Shown one piece after another: positions 29,248-37,456 of a stretch of 64,000 bases of DNA. The position numbers and the translations under genes were made by a program. The notes below the pieces were generated by a model. It searched no databases. It was not told the origin of the DNA and worked only from the letters and a program-made list of their open reading frames with translations. The number at the start of each line of letters is the position of its first letter. Position 1 is the first letter of the stretch. Source of the stretch: Candidatus Zixiibacteriota bacterium (GTDB lineage Bacteria; Zixibacteria; MSB-5A5; GN15; PGXB01); NCBI GenBank assembly GCA_040753495.1, contig JBFMEF010000064.1, forward strand, positions 1 through 64,000, in the 5' to 3' direction.

Positions 29248-30546
29248 TTATTTCATCAAGTACTTGAGAGAAACCTGCCATGCCAGAGGCTGCTGCATGC
29301 CGGAGATAAAATTGAAGCCATTGGTCACAATCTGCGGATTGATAAAGGCATCCAGGTAGAGATTGTTCCAGTGGAATCCGGCGCCGAGGAAGGTCTCGTT
29401 GGAGACATAACTGCTGCGGTATTTGTACGTGTAGGCGACATCATTGGCATTGGCGACATAATCAACATACTTGTCATCGCTTTTGTACTTATTCCAATAA
29501 GACACCGCGCCGGCGCGCAGGTCGAGCCACTTGAAGACCACGGCGTCAAGACCGATACGGAAATACGGCAGGGTGAAATAATCGCTCTTGTATTCCCGCT
29601 CGCCGCTGGTGGTATCATTCGGTTTGTAAGTGTAGGTGTACTTGTCAAGCATGATACCGAAATCACCAATGGCAAGAACACCTTCCATCGGGCGATAGTT
29701 CATCCCAAGACCGGCGCCGATTATGAAATCCTTATATTCATCGGTCCGGAGCAGGGAATCGATGTTGGCGAAGGAGATGCTGTCATAGGCGAGAAACTTA
29801 ACGCCGACTTTGCTGTAATCGAAACCGGCATACGGAATCAAGGTGACTTTCTGGCTGGCTTCGTAGAAATAACGGCCCATGGCGTTGAAGAAGAAGTTGC
29901 CGTCCGGCTCGGTTTCGTCATGGCCGTTGTATTCCTTGTCGGTCCAGCTCATCATGTCGATGCCGGCGGCAAGGTCGAGATTCCCTTCCATCATGGTCAG
30001 ACCGAAGTCAAACCCGTAATTGCGGATACCTTCCTCCTCATAATTGGGAGTGTTGATATAACCGGTCACGGTATCGGTCTCATACTTGGAAGAGCCGCTG
30101 ACATAGTTGAAATGGAAGCCGAACTTGTTGCCGCCCAGCATCCGGGCGTAGAATAGGTCGATTCTCCGGTTGCTCTGGACACTCATATCCCAGCCAAAAG
30201 GATAGTACGGGACATAGAACGGCTGATTGGTGGTGAAATAGAGCGCCAGGACAAAAGGATTAGTCTCGTTGAATTTGTAATGGATACCGAAATCAGTGAA
30301 GTTGTAGCCATCATCATTGGTTCCGGTCGGTTTACTCAACTCGGGATATCCATAGCCGCCATAACCGAATTCTCCGATAGCGATATCAGGATAGTCATAA
30401 AGAGTTGAGGGGAACATCCAGATATTGTTGTCGTCACGAACGACCATATTGGCATCGCCCATGGTCAAAGTTCTGGTCAAGGTGGCGTAAACGCCGCTGG
30501 CGGCAAGAAGCACCAGGGCCAGAGTAATTATTATCAATTTTTTCAT
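29248..30546 (-). CDS. Outer-membrane beta-barrel-like protein
   Basis: 432 residues. A signal peptide of about 20 residues (MKKLIIITLALVLLAASG) is followed by alternating hydrophobic/polar strands rich in Tyr, Phe, Gly and Asn throughout, ending in WQVSLKYLMK, i.e. a barrel of perhaps 16-18 strands. No named porin family is recognised. Start chosen at ATG 30546, 7 bases after AGAAGGA; the in-frame GTG six bases earlier is too near the ribosome site. It has its own strong promoter (30773-30801), a leader of about 220 bases and a strong terminator, so it is probably an abundant single-gene product. Confidence 0.8.
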   Translation of the reverse strand: MKKLIIITLALVLLAASGVYATLTRTLTMGDANMVVRDDNNIWMFPSTLYDYPDIAIGEFGYGGYGYPELSKPTGTNDDGYNFTDFGIHYKFNETNPFVLALYFTTNQPFYVPYYPFGWDMSVQSNRRIDLFYARMLGGNKFGFHFNYVSGSSKYETDTVTGYINTPNYEEEGIRNYGFDFGLTMMEGNLDLAAGIDMMSWTDKEYNGHDETEPDGNFFFNAMGRYFYEASQKVTLIPYAGFDYSKVGVKFLAYDSISFANIDSLLRTDEYKDFIIGAGLGMNYRPMEGVLAIGDFGIMLDKYTYTYKPNDTTSGEREYKSDYFTLPYFRIGLDAVVFKWLDLRAGAVSYWNKYKSDDKYVDYVANANDVAYTYKYRSSYVSNETFLGAGFHWNNLYLDAFINPQIVTNGFNFISGMQQPLAWQVSLKYLMK

Positions 30547-30772
30547 TTTCACGTCCTTCTCAAAATTTGCAGTTCAAATCTTCAATAAAAAGGGGGCAAA
30601 TGAACACCATTTTTCTTGCGATTTAAACACCTCCTTCCCTGCAGGTTCAGCAGTCAGCTAATCTGATTCCGTTAAATCTATGTTCCGTTCCAATATCCGC
30701 AGTCAGCCGCAAAAAATAACGACACAGAGCAATTCTATGTCGGAATCAGTGAGGTTCTAATAATTGGGAGGA

Positions 30773-30801
30773 TGTATAAAAAACCGGAAAGAGTTTGTCA
30801 A
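30773..30801 (-). promoter_or_regulatory. Strong promoter of the outer-membrane protein gene
   Basis: Minus strand TTGACA (30796-30801), spacer of exactly 17, TATACA (30773-30778). One of the two best sigma70-type matches in the window. Confidence 0.75.
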
Positions 30802-30812
30802 TATCAAAATTA

Positions 30813-30850
30813 TTAAAAAAAATCCCCGGTTTTAGTCAAACCGGGGATTG
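30813..30850 (-). terminator. Rho-independent terminator of the H1-like gene
   Basis: Stem aatccccggttt / aaaccggggatt (30821-30832 and 30838-30849) with a short loop, followed by eight T on the minus strand, 23 bases after the gene. Confidence 0.93.
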
Positions 30851-30872
30851 CAAAGAAGCAATTGGTAAGAAC

Positions 30873-31259
30873 TTACCATTTTCTGCGACGGGTATAGCGT
30901 CTGGCCGTAGTGCGGCGCACGTTGGCTTTGGCTCTCCAGGTGCGGGATTTCCGCGGAGAGGCGGCAGAGTAGCTCTTCCGTGAGCTGGAGGCCGCTTTAG
31001 CCCGACGGGTGCGGCTGGACGAGGTGGGAGTCCAGTTCCATCTGGAGGTAACGGCGCTATAAGGCCAATTGGTTTTGCTGGCGCGGGCGGTGCGCTTGGT
31101 GGAAGTCCGACGTGATTTCCGACGTACGGTCGGTCTCGCCTTGTGAGTCATCCGTGAGGAAGCCTTCCAGGCCGGCGTTCTGCGGCTGGTGCTCTTTCTG
31201 GCTGTGGTCTTACGCGGTTTCGCACTCTTTCTGTTTCTACGATACGTCCGGTTAGGCAT
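30873..31259 (-). CDS. Histone H1-like, highly basic nucleoid protein
   Basis: 128 residues composed largely of Arg, Lys, Ser, Thr and Ala, with repeated basic clusters (RRNRKSAKPRKTTARKS, KSRRTSTKRTARASK, TARRYTRRRKW) and a few Trp/Tyr. There is no globular domain; this is the composition of bacterial H1/Hc1-like and protamine-like proteins that compact DNA. Starts at ATG 31259 with GGGAGG 6 bases upstream; the open frame continues upstream but has no such signal. Monocistronic with its own terminator. A DNA-binding role is inferred from composition only. Confidence 0.75.
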   Translation of the reverse strand: MPNRTYRRNRKSAKPRKTTARKSTSRRTPAWKASSRMTHKARPTVRRKSRRTSTKRTARASKTNWPYSAVTSRWNWTPTSSSRTRRAKAASSSRKSYSAASPRKSRTWRAKANVRRTTARRYTRRRKW

Positions 31260-31773
31260 TTCATGCCTCCCTTCAACAGAGGTGAATGTTATCAAACCTG
31301 ACTAAGCGGTTTGAGGAAATTGATTCAATTATTTTTTTCTATCGACATTTTTCCACACAGGTTTAGTACCAGAATGGTAATCGGTTGCATCGGTACAAAT
31401 TCGCTCGAAAGTTGAACATCACCGACTTCTGTTTTAAGCAGTATCGGGGTGGAGATAAAGACGGCCGCGGCGGCACAACCGCGGCTGTTAAATACCGTCT
31501 TTGCTTCTGCCCGCGGAATGCAAATATGAAAACTGATTCACATTAGTTGACTTCGAGGATAGCCGGCGGGACGGTTTCCGGCGGCCGGCATTATCAAGGG
31601 GGGTATGGCACATTCTCCCCACCAGTGTGCCTAAGCTTCCTGTTTTAAACAGGTTAATCTGACCGCCCGGGGTGGGCGGAAGATATCCTCCGACAACGAC
31701 ATTCCTCTTTTGTCGAGGGCATACCCTTTGCTCAAACGATATGACGGAAGGAAAGTGAATTAAAGGAGAATAG
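31260..31773 (+). other. 514-base gene-free region with a highly structured leader
   Basis: The left part is the upstream region of the H1-like gene. From 31457 on, dyads follow one another: aaagacgg/ccgtcttt (31457-31464, 31495-31502) enclosing gccgcgg/ccgcggc; gaggata/tatcctc (31555-31561, 31684-31690) enclosing gccggc/gccggc, ggcaca/tgtgcc (31607-31612, 31626-31631), cctgttttaaacagg (31639-31653) and ccgccc/gggcgg (31663-31668, 31674-31679); then cgacaa/ttgtcg (31691-31696, 31710-31715). AAAGGAGA precedes the next gene's ATG by about 5 bases. A minus-strand open frame here (31488-31787) is not credible. Confidence 0.6.
31555..31690 (+). ncRNA. Candidate structured RNA element (multi-stem junction)
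   Basis: A 7-base closing helix encloses at least four hairpin-forming segments, giving the outline of a multibranched RNA of about 136 bases ending 83 bases before the start codon at 31774. It does not fit a riboswitch, 6S, SRP or RNase P pattern that I can recognise. Strand is inferred from the downstream gene. No covariation evidence is available from one sequence, so confidence is low. Confidence 0.35.
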
Positions 31774-32394
31774 ATGTTAGAGAACAAGTTTCAGCGTGGA
31801 TTCACTTTGGAGAAACTGCGGGGAGTAGCCGAGCCGAAGGTTCATCGGGACAGTGGCGGCTATTATATGTACACTCTTTCCGAGAATGTCAAAGTCTATT
31901 TCGAGGACTACTATCAATTCCTGGAGAAAATATATAACCGCTGCCAGAGTGAGATTAAGGAACTGGAGCAGCGCGCACAGAACACTTCCTCCCATTGTTC
32001 GGAGACATTATCCTACTACCGGGGGCGCATAATCATTCTTGAGGTCGCGTTGAAAACGGCGCGAAGTTTCTATATCGATGGCTCCAATCTGGGCGTCATT
32101 ATGACCCCCTGGTGTTTCGGCACGGTAGTTCTGGAGAAAGTTGAAATTTACCGCGAACGGCTCGCCCGGGGCGAGGTGAACGACCCCCATGTTCCGGAAT
32201 TCCCCTATTATGTCATCAAGTATATGGATGAAATATATAAGAAAGTCCTGCTCGACCTGTTTGACTTTCCCGATGAGGCGTTTAAGATGCGCTGGCAGTA
32301 TAGCGAGCTGCTGAAACGATATTCCAAGGCGCTGACCAATATTACCCACTCCTTGAATTCGGTGCTGCTGATGATAAAAAATTACGGCGCCTGA
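31774..32394 (+). CDS. Unrecognised alpha-helical cytoplasmic protein
   Basis: 206 residues, no signal peptide or membrane helix, predominantly helical by composition (runs such as YQFLEKIYNRCQSEIKELEQ and long amphipathic stretches to the end). Two central Cys and many Tyr; I do not recognise the family. The start is certain: AAAGGAGA lies 5 bases before ATG. It is a single-gene unit between the structured leader and a strong terminator, so the leader may control this gene. Confidence 0.8.
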   Translation: MLENKFQRGFTLEKLRGVAEPKVHRDSGGYYMYTLSENVKVYFEDYYQFLEKIYNRCQSEIKELEQRAQNTSSHCSETLSYYRGRIIILEVALKTARSFYIDGSNLGVIMTPWCFGTVVLEKVEIYRERLARGEVNDPHVPEFPYYVIKYMDEIYKKVLLDLFDFPDEAFKMRWQYSELLKRYSKALTNITHSLNSVLLMIKNYGA

Positions 32395-32430
32395 CCGTCA
32401 TATCAGGCTCATTTCCTCCCTCCTATAGGT

Positions 32431-32462
32431 TCCCCCGGAGAGTATCTCCGGGGGTTTTTTTT
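32431..32462 (+). terminator. Rho-independent terminator
   Basis: Perfect 9-base stem cccccggag / ctccggggg (32432-32440, 32446-32454), loop agtat, then eight T. Confidence 0.95.
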
Positions 32463-32531
32463 GTGAGGAAAGAGAAGCTTTTTGCCGATATAAATTAAGA
32501 GATAAACCGTGGAGGTCAGAAAGAATTCGGT

Positions 32532-33515
32532 ATGTCGTTACTCTTGCCGAAAATAGGGACGGAAACCAAATATCTGCCTATCTACCTGGAATCGCTGCGG
32601 GTCGATACTATCCTCAATTTTGACCTCTATATCAAGATAAGCGGCGAGATGGTTCTTTACCGCTCTGCCGACCTTCCCTTCACCGAGCGAACCCGCCAGA
32701 AACTTCTCGACAACAAAGTAAGCCGCCTTTATGTAAACTCCAAGGCGAAAGCCAAATACCAGAAATATATCGAGCAGAATCTCGACAAGATATTGCTGGA
32801 CAAGGAGATTCCTGAAGAGAAAAAAGCCGGCATTCTCTATGAAACCTCCAAATCGCTGATGAAGGATGTGCTGGAAAATCCGCAGTACGGCGAGAATATT
32901 CAACGTTCCAAGACAATGGTGGAAAACCAGGTGGGGTTTATCCTGCGGGGACAGGAGGCGTTTCATTCCCTTTTGAGAATCAGTTCTTTTGATTACTATA
33001 CCTATACTCATTCGGTCAATGTCTGCACCTTTGCCATTGCCCTTGCCCAGCAACTGGGGCGTAAGGATGAGCAGTATCTTCACGACCTCGGCATCGGGGC
33101 GCTTCTGCACGATGTCGGCAAATCGAAGATATCAGAGCGGATTTTGAACAAGCGGACCGCCCTCTCCCCGATGGAATTCGAGATCATGAAAAAGCACCCG
33201 AAGTGGGGGGTCGAAATACTTACCTCCACCGATATGATAGAGGCGGCGTCATATTATCCGGTTCTGCAGCATCATGAGCGGGGCTCCAAGAGCGGTTATC
33301 CCAATGGGCTCGCTCTGGATGAGATGCATGAGTTCAGCCGGATTGTCGCGATTGTCGATACCTTTGACGCCATGACCACGCAGCGTGTCTATCAGGGAGC
33401 GATGGAGACCTTCCCGGCGCTGAAAGTGATGTTTGCGCTCAAGGGGGACTATGATGAGGAGATGCTGCGGGCATTCGCCGAATTGATGGGTCCGACCGGG
33501 CTTGCCAGCATCTGA
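32532..33515 (+). CDS. HD-GYP domain protein, probable c-di-GMP phosphodiesterase
   Basis: 327 residues. The N-terminal 130 residues are a DUF3391-like sensory/structural region (LPIYLESLRVDTILNFDLYI); the HD-GYP domain follows with His193-Asp194 in LLHDVGKSKI, HHERGSKSGYPNGL carrying G255-Y256-P257, and IVAIVDTFDAMTTQRVY. The usual HHE-R-x-D-G-x-GYP loop is changed at the Asp (here Ser), so activity is likely but not certain. The ribosome site GGAGG is 15 bases from the only possible ATG, an unusually long spacing. Confidence 0.9.
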   Translation: MSLLLPKIGTETKYLPIYLESLRVDTILNFDLYIKISGEMVLYRSADLPFTERTRQKLLDNKVSRLYVNSKAKAKYQKYIEQNLDKILLDKEIPEEKKAGILYETSKSLMKDVLENPQYGENIQRSKTMVENQVGFILRGQEAFHSLLRISSFDYYTYTHSVNVCTFAIALAQQLGRKDEQYLHDLGIGALLHDVGKSKISERILNKRTALSPMEFEIMKKHPKWGVEILTSTDMIEAASYYPVLQHHERGSKSGYPNGLALDEMHEFSRIVAIVDTFDAMTTQRVYQGAMETFPALKVMFALKGDYDEEMLRAFAELMGPTGLASI

Positions 33516-33552
33516 TTGTTATCCTGACTTTCACCTCCGGCAACATTCTTCT

Positions 33553-33581
33553 TTGCATCGGCCTATTGACTGCTATATATT
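33553..33581 (+). promoter_or_regulatory. Putative promoter of the EamA transporter gene
   Basis: TTGCAT (33553-33558), 17-base spacer, TATATT (33576-33581), only 3 bases before the ATG at 33585. If real, the transcript is leaderless or the true start is downstream. Confidence 0.35.
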
Positions 33582-33584
33582 CGT

Positions 33585-34490
33585 ATGCCGCTTTTGGGAG
33601 AGTTTGCCGCCTTAACCACCGCTTTTCTCTGGTCGTTTACGTCTCTGTTCTTCACCTCGGCCAGCCGCCGCATCGGCGCCTACTGGGTTAATAAACTCCG
33701 TATCCCTTTTGCCGTCGTTTTTCTGGGAACGACATTACTAATCTCGACCGGGACCCTCTTCCCCGATGTTATTTCATCCCGTTCCGCCTTCTTCCTTATC
33801 GCCAGCGGTGTAATCGGGCTTTCGATTGGCGACTTTTTTCTCTTCAGCGCTTTTGTTATGCTCGGCACGCGCCTGACCATGCTGGTCTTCTCGGTTTCAC
33901 CGATAATAACGGCCCTGATAGCCTGGATTTTCCTGGGCGAGACCATCGGTATTTGGGGATTGACCGGTATCGGCTTGACCCTGACCGGGGTGGCGTGGGT
34001 ATCCCTGGAGCGGCGCGTGGAAGTCGGCGCGCCGACTAAGGACGACGCTCGAAAGAAAGGGCTCGGATTATTAATGGCGCTGGGGGGAGCCTCCGGGCAA
34101 GCGATTGGATTGGTGCTGGCGAAAGCCGGCATGTCCGAAGGGGTAACTCCTCTGCCCGCGACATTCATTCGGATGCTCTCCGCCGCAGTTGCGGTCTGGC
34201 TCTTTGGACTTTTGCGCCGAGACTCCAGGGAACTGGCAACTGTAATAAAGAATCGTCGGGCGATTCTTCTTGCTTTGGGCGGGTCAGTCTGCGGACCTTT
34301 CCTGGGGGTCTGGATGTCGCTGGTCTCAATCAAGCATACCGAAACCGGAATCGCCGCCGCCATTATGGCAACTGTTCCGGTTCTGGTGATACCGCTGGTA
34401 ATATTAGTCTATAAGGAAAAAGTCTCGGCGCGGGCGTTTATCGGGGCGGTAGTGACTGTGGGCGGTATCTTCCTGCTTTTCCTGAAATAA
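33585..34490 (+). CDS. EamA-family (DMT superfamily) transporter
   Basis: 301 residues with ten hydrophobic helices in two EamA repeats; SPIITALIAWIFLGE at the end of the first repeat and AAIMATVPVLVIPLVILVYKE at the end of the second are the standard family positions. Substrate unknown (metabolite or amino-acid efflux typical). No Shine-Dalgarno sequence before ATG 33585. It shares the bidirectional terminator at 34487-34520 with rpmA. Confidence 0.88.
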   Translation: MPLLGEFAALTTAFLWSFTSLFFTSASRRIGAYWVNKLRIPFAVVFLGTTLLISTGTLFPDVISSRSAFFLIASGVIGLSIGDFFLFSAFVMLGTRLTMLVFSVSPIITALIAWIFLGETIGIWGLTGIGLTLTGVAWVSLERRVEVGAPTKDDARKKGLGLLMALGGASGQAIGLVLAKAGMSEGVTPLPATFIRMLSAAVAVWLFGLLRRDSRELATVIKNRRAILLALGGSVCGPFLGVWMSLVSIKHTETGIAAAIMATVPVLVIPLVILVYKEKVSARAFIGAVVTVGGIFLLFLK

Positions 34491-34520
34491 AAAATCCGCA
34501 TCGAGGGATGCGGACTTTCA
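34487..34520. terminator. Bidirectional terminator between EamA gene and rpmA
   Basis: Stem tccgcatc/gatgcgga (34495-34502, 34507-34514) with a 4-base loop; the minus strand continues into TTTTTTATTT, the plus strand into ctttcattttt. It starts right at the EamA stop codon. Confidence 0.88.
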
Positions 34521-34539
34521 TTTTTCTTAAGATTTCTGA

Positions 34540-34791
34540 CTATTCCAGTATCGAAACAATCTTCTTATCTTTCCCTTTGCGGCTGTACCTGACCACGCCG
34601 GTAATTTTGGCAAAAAGAGTATCATCCTTGCCGCAGCCGACATTTAACCCGGGAAGGATTTTTGTGCCGCGCTGACGGACAATAATGGTGCCGGCCGGAA
34701 CCGCTTCACCCGAATATGCTTTCACTCCCAGCCGCTGCCCGTTGCTGTCGCGGCCGTTGCGGGAGGAACCTACACCTTTCTTATGAGCCAT
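34540..34791 (-). CDS. rpmA: 50S ribosomal protein L27
   Basis: 83 residues: [20 protein letters not shown] then LGVK and [20 protein letters not shown] are diagnostic of bL27, including the flexible N-terminal tail that reaches the peptidyl-transferase centre. The tail begins directly with A-H-K-K, so no N-terminal cleavage peptide of the Firmicute kind is present. rplU (L21), normally directly upstream, is absent; the upstream gene is clpC. Confidence 0.97.
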   Translation of the reverse strand: MAHKKGVGSSRNGRDSNGQRLGVKAYSGEAVPAGTIIVRQRGTKILPGLNVGCGKDDTLFAKITGVVRYSRKGKDKKIVSILE

Positions 34792-34898
34792 ATCTAACTC
34801 CTAAACATCAAATTTCAGTGCCGTGCATATCAAAACTAAGTAATTCAGCCGTTCATTATATCAATAATTCCGGAAAAATCAAGGGCTTTGAAGAGAAA

Positions 34899-34930
34899 AT
34901 AAAAGCCCCGCCGTTTTGACCGACGGGGCA
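34899..34930 (-). terminator. Rho-independent terminator of clpC
   Basis: Minus-strand stem gccccg/cggggc (34905-34910, 34924-34929) with one internal mismatch, followed by TTTTATTTTC, 19 bases after clpC. Confidence 0.85.
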
Positions 34931-34948
34931 TTTGCTTAACTCTCAGCT

Positions 34949-37408
34949 TTACTTGGCGACTCGCTCAGGTCTTTCACCCATGGCGGGACGGTCATTGAAG
35001 GTGAAAATCAGTTTCTCCTCATCGGCGCCGATAGTCAGATTGCAGTCGCCGGCGTACTGCCCGCGGAGGAGTTCTTCAGCCAGCGGGTCTTCCAGATATT
35101 TCTGAATAGCCCGTTTGAGAGGCCGCGCACCAAGCATCGGCTCGTAGCCGTGGCGCGCCAGAAACTCCCGCGCATCCTCGCTTAAGGTGAAACTTATTCC
35201 CTTGTCAGCCAAGCGTTTGGCAACATCCGCCACCAGAATATCTACAATCAGTTTGATATGAGCGATTTCCAGCGAGTGGAAGATGACGATTTCATCAATC
35301 CTGTTGAGCAGTTCCGGATTGAACAGTTTTTTAAGTTCATCGGTCACTTTCCGCTTCATCGTGTCGTAGGAGGCATCTTCCTGCTCGGCGCCGAATCCGA
35401 CAGTCTTGCCGTCTTTGATTCTTCTGGTGCCGATATTAGAGGTCATTATAACTACGGTGTTGCGGAAATCGACTCTCCGACCGAAAGAATCGGTCAAGGA
35501 GCCGTCATCCATTAGTTGCAGGAGAATATTGAAAACATCGGGGTGCGCTTTTTCGATTTCATCCAGCAGTACTACAGAATAGGGACGACGGCGGACCTTT
35601 TCGGTCAACTGTCCCCCCTCTTCGTATCCAACGTATCCGGGAGGGGCGCCAATCAAACGGGAGACGGCGAATTTCTCCATATATTCTGACATATCGATTC
35701 GAATCAGCGATTCGGAATCCTCAAAGAGGAACTCAGCCAGGGCGCGGGCCAGTTCGGTCTTGCCGACACCGGTCGGTCCGAGGAAGATGAAGGAGCCGAT
35801 AGGACGACGGGGGTCGCCCAGTCCGGCGCGGGCGCGACGAATGGCGCGGGTGATGGTGGATATCGCTTCTTCCTGACCGATAATACGTTTCTTCAGCTCT
35901 TCTTCCATCCGCAGCAGCCGTTTGGATTCCTTCTCTTCAAGACGGAACAGGGGGATACCGGTCATTTTCGAGACCACCTGGGCGATGTCATCTTCGCGCA
36001 GGGTTATCCGCTCTTTTTCCCGCTGCTCTTCCCACTGCTTTTTCATCTCCTGCAGTTTTTCGCGTTTGAATTTCAGTTCATCGCGAAGCTGCGCCGCCGT
36101 TTCGAAAGCCTGGTTCTTGACCGCTTTTTCTTTATCTTCCTGAAGACGAGAAATATCGCCCTCTATTTCGGTGAACTCCTGCGGTTTGACAAAAGTCGCC
36201 AGATGGGCGCGGCTTCCGGCCTCATCAATGACATCCAGCGCCTTGTCCGGCTGGAATTTTCCGCTGATATAGCGGTTGGAAAGTTTCACCGCCGATTCGA
36301 TGGCATCATCGGAGATAATCAGTTTATGGTGCTCTTCATATTTGGGGCGGAGACCCTTGAGAATCTTCACAGTATTATCATTAGAGGGCTGCTCCACCAT
36401 GACGGTCTGGAAACGACGCTCCAGGGCGCCATCCTTCTCGATATACTTGCGGTACTCGTTGAGGGTGGTGGCGCCGATACACTGAAGTTCCCCGCGCGAC
36501 AAGGCCGGCTTAAATATATTGCTGGCGTCAAGAGAGCCCTCGGCGCCGCCGGCGCCGACGATGGTATGAAGTTCATCAATGAAGATAATGACATCTTTGG
36601 AATTTATGATTTCGGTCATGACCGCTTTGAGACGTTCTTCGAACTGCCCGCGATATTTGGTGCCGGCAACCAGCGAAGCCATATCGAGCGTGACCACTCT
36701 CTTGTTTTCCAGAGTCTGCGGCACTTTGCCCTCGACTATCCGCTGCGCCAGCCCTTCCACGATAGCAGTTTTGCCGACCCCCGGCTCCCCAATAAGGACC
36801 GGATTGTTCTTTTTGCGCCGGGAAAGAATCTGGCTGACCCGCTCGATTTCATCCTCGCGTCCGATAATCGGGTCGAGCCTTCCGCGGCGAGCCAGTTCGG
36901 TCAGGTCGCGGCCAAAATGGTCCAGGGCCGGGGTTTTTGACTTTTTCCGTTTGCGCTTGAACGCCGACGGTTTGCCGCTCTGAATATTCTTCAACTCTTC
37001 ATAGACTTCTTTATAGTCGATTTCGTACATCGAAAGAACCTGGGCGGCAACACCTTCTTCGTCCTTGAGCAGCGCCAGCAAGATATGTTCGGTGTCAATA
37101 TCCTTGGATTTGAGCGCCCGCGCTTCCTGTCCGGAAACTTCCAGGGTCTTCTTGGCGCGCGCGGTCAGGGGAAGATTCCCCATGGTCATGGTACCGCCGG
37201 CCGGCTGCACCACTTCCTCGATGGAAGCCTTGAGGTCCTGGATTTCCAGTCCCAGGTTGTTGATAACCTCAACCGCCCGTCCTTCACCAAGGCGAATCAG
37301 CCCCAACAGGAGGTGCTCGGTCCCGATGTAGTCGTGACGAAGCCGGGCGGCTTCATCGCGCGCATACTCGATCGCCTTGCGGGCTAATTCCGTAAACATT
37401 TCGTTCAT
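34949..37408 (-). CDS. clpC: ATP-dependent unfoldase ClpC
   Basis: Hsp100 ATPase that feeds substrates to ClpP. 819 residues with the two N-terminal Clp repeats ([19 protein letters not shown] ... [14 protein letters not shown]), first AAA+ module with Walker [10 protein letters not shown], the middle region with a UVR motif ([19 protein letters not shown]), which distinguishes ClpC from ClpB, and the second module with GPTGVGKTE. The C-terminal part carries VGFG in TVGFGAEQ, the ClpP-binding loop type. Last gene after mcsA and mcsB, followed by a terminator. Confidence 0.97.
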   Translation of the reverse strand: MNEMFTELARKAIEYARDEAARLRHDYIGTEHLLLGLIRLGEGRAVEVINNLGLEIQDLKASIEEVVQPAGGTMTMGNLPLTARAKKTLEVSGQEARALKSKDIDTEHILLALLKDEEGVAAQVLSMYEIDYKEVYEELKNIQSGKPSAFKRKRKKSKTPALDHFGRDLTELARRGRLDPIIGREDEIERVSQILSRRKKNNPVLIGEPGVGKTAIVEGLAQRIVEGKVPQTLENKRVVTLDMASLVAGTKYRGQFEERLKAVMTEIINSKDVIIFIDELHTIVGAGGAEGSLDASNIFKPALSRGELQCIGATTLNEYRKYIEKDGALERRFQTVMVEQPSNDNTVKILKGLRPKYEEHHKLIISDDAIESAVKLSNRYISGKFQPDKALDVIDEAGSRAHLATFVKPQEFTEIEGDISRLQEDKEKAVKNQAFETAAQLRDELKFKREKLQEMKKQWEEQREKERITLREDDIAQVVSKMTGIPLFRLEEKESKRLLRMEEELKKRIIGQEEAISTITRAIRRARAGLGDPRRPIGSFIFLGPTGVGKTELARALAEFLFEDSESLIRIDMSEYMEKFAVSRLIGAPPGYVGYEEGGQLTEKVRRRPYSVVLLDEIEKAHPDVFNILLQLMDDGSLTDSFGRRVDFRNTVVIMTSNIGTRRIKDGKTVGFGAEQEDASYDTMKRKVTDELKKLFNPELLNRIDEIVIFHSLEIAHIKLIVDILVADVAKRLADKGISFTLSEDAREFLARHGYEPMLGARPLKRAIQKYLEDPLAEELLRGQYAGDCNLTIGADEEKLIFTFNDRPAMGERPERVAK

Positions 37409-37456
37409 CTTGTTTACCGTCCTATTCTAAATTAATATTATCTACGTTAAAAGGTC

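Larger units (their letters stand above)
30547..30872 (-). other. Leader and promoter region of the outer-membrane protein gene
   Basis: 326 bases with no gene. From right to left on the minus strand: the terminator of the H1-like gene (30813-30850), a consensus promoter (30773-30801), and an untranslated leader of about 220 bases. The leader contains partial repeats such as gcagtcag at two places but no long stem I can defend. Confidence 0.6.

Noticed and set aside
31555-31760. 6S RNA, SRP RNA or a known riboswitch
   Set aside because: I could not find the defining sequence blocks of these classes; kept only as an unassigned structured element.
31488-31787. 99-codon minus-strand open frame upstream of the orphan gene
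   Set aside because: It overlaps the structured leader and the start of the next gene and has no start signal.
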